Source: Pseudomonadota bacterium | Lineage (GTDB): Bacteria; Pseudomonadota; Gammaproteobacteria; Burkholderiales; Burkholderiaceae_B | DNA: 5,280 bases | Assembly (NCBI GenBank): GCA_023432075.1 | Contig: JAEYVD010000001.1 | Location: 1 to 5,280, forward strand | Direction of reading: 5' to 3' | Shown: piece after piece, positions 4,967-5,280 of the stretch | How positions within the stretch are numbered: position 1 is the first letter of the stretch | Layout of the letters: every line of letters starts with the position of its first letter | The notes under the pieces: model-generated | Database searches by the model: none | What the model saw: the letters and a program-made list of their open reading frames with translations, nothing else | What the model was told of the DNA's origin: nothing | Made by a program: the position numbers and the translations under genes

Positions 4967-5280
4967 ATGCCTAGTCTTCAACCCGGTTGGAATTCTTCTT
5001 CGCGGTCTTCTTTTGGTATTCGCGCAGGCGCTGGCCTGGCGGTCGTTGCGCTTCATGCAGCGGTGATCGGCGCCATTTTCATGGCGCCGGAGAGTCGTCC
5101 TGAATTGGAGGAACCCGAGGCGATCATGGTGAGCGTGGTGGATGCGCCCGTTCCCCAGATCGCCAAAGCCGAACCTACGCCCGAAGTGCCGCAACCGGTC
5201 ACCGAGACGCCGCCCGAGCCGGAACCCGAGATCGAGCCCGAACCCGAGCCCGAACCGGAATTGAAACCGGAACCCGAGCC
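4967..5280 (+). CDS. tonB: TonB energy transducer, N-terminal part (3' end outside window)
   Basis: TonB couples the inner-membrane proton motive force, harvested by ExbB-ExbD, to outer-membrane receptors for siderophores, haem and vitamin B12. The visible 104 residues show a short cytoplasmic N-terminus with Arg13 and Arg19, one membrane segment at about 17-40 (GAGLAVVALHAAVIGAIFMA), then MVSVVDAP, and a Pro-rich periplasmic spacer from about residue 61 that turns into Glu-Pro repeats with one Lys-Pro. H30 in the membrane segment corresponds to the essential TonB TM histidine. The usual Ser four residues before it is Val26 here. An in-frame TGA at 4961 means translation cannot begin farther upstream, so ATG 4967 is the earliest start. 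No clear ribosome binding site precedes it. The C-terminal receptor-binding domain and probable exbB-exbD lie beyond the window. A Fur box upstream indicates iron repression. Confidence 0.92.
   Translation, partial: MPSLQPGWNSSSRSSFGIRAGAGLAVVALHAAVIGAIFMAPESRPELEEPEAIMVSVVDAPVPQIAKAEPTPEVPQPVTETPPEPEPEIEPEPEPEPELKPEPE
5219..5280 (+). repeat. Short imperfect repeats encoding Glu-Pro in tonB
   Basis: Units of CCCGAG/CCCGAA recur in tandem. GAGCCCGAACCC (5234-5245) is followed by an 11-of-12 copy (5246-5257), and CCGGAACCCGAG occurs at 5219-5230 and again at 5267-5278. They encode the Glu-Pro spacer that helps TonB span the periplasm. Such arrays can expand or contract by slippage. Confidence 0.7.

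Overview
The window looks like an ordinary chromosomal segment of a GC-rich betaproteobacterium. Codon usage, a 90-residue HU protein, and the mix of rnr-rlmB, piuC, hupB, tRNA-Val and tonB suggest an Alcaligenaceae member (Bordetella/Achromobacter type). This is a judgement from remembered protein families, not from a database search. All genes seen lie on the + strand, and I see no mobile element, CRISPR array or phage gene.

Layout. Positions 1-831 hold the 3' end of rnr (RNase R: end of the RNB domain, S1 domain, basic tail). A structured 137-bp gap with two GC-rich hairpins leads to rlmB (969-1706), the 23S rRNA G2251 2'-O-methyltransferase; rnr next to rlmB is a classic RNA-processing pair. 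Forty-six bases later comes a PLP enzyme of the Cys/Met metabolism family (1753-2997) with several altered motif residues. After a 58-bp gap with another hairpin comes a PiuC/YbiX-type Fe(II)/2-oxoglutarate hydroxylase (3056-3736), closed by an unusual pair of interleaved hairpins and a T-tract. A 354-bp gene-free leader precedes hupB (4091-4363), the nucleoid protein HU. A well-formed sigma70 promoter with an all-GC discriminator then drives a tRNA-Val(TAC) gene (4509-4584), which has its own T-rich terminator. A 313-bp gap carries a perfect 7-1-7 Fur-box-like palindrome (4850-4864), and tonB begins at 4967 and runs off the window end inside its Glu-Pro-rich spacer.

How they work together. 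The left part is RNA metabolism (RNA decay, rRNA modification). The middle is amino-acid sulfur chemistry and an iron-dependent hydroxylase. The right part is nucleoid structure, translation and iron uptake. The visible links are the iron theme (piuC family and Fur-box/tonB) and the rnr-rlmB pairing. I found no convincing new multi-gene system. The most useful leads are regulatory: structured intergenic RNA before rlmB, interleaved hairpins after piuC, a four-codon minicistron just before a tonB start that lacks its own ribosome binding site, and the divergent active-site motifs of the PLP enzyme.
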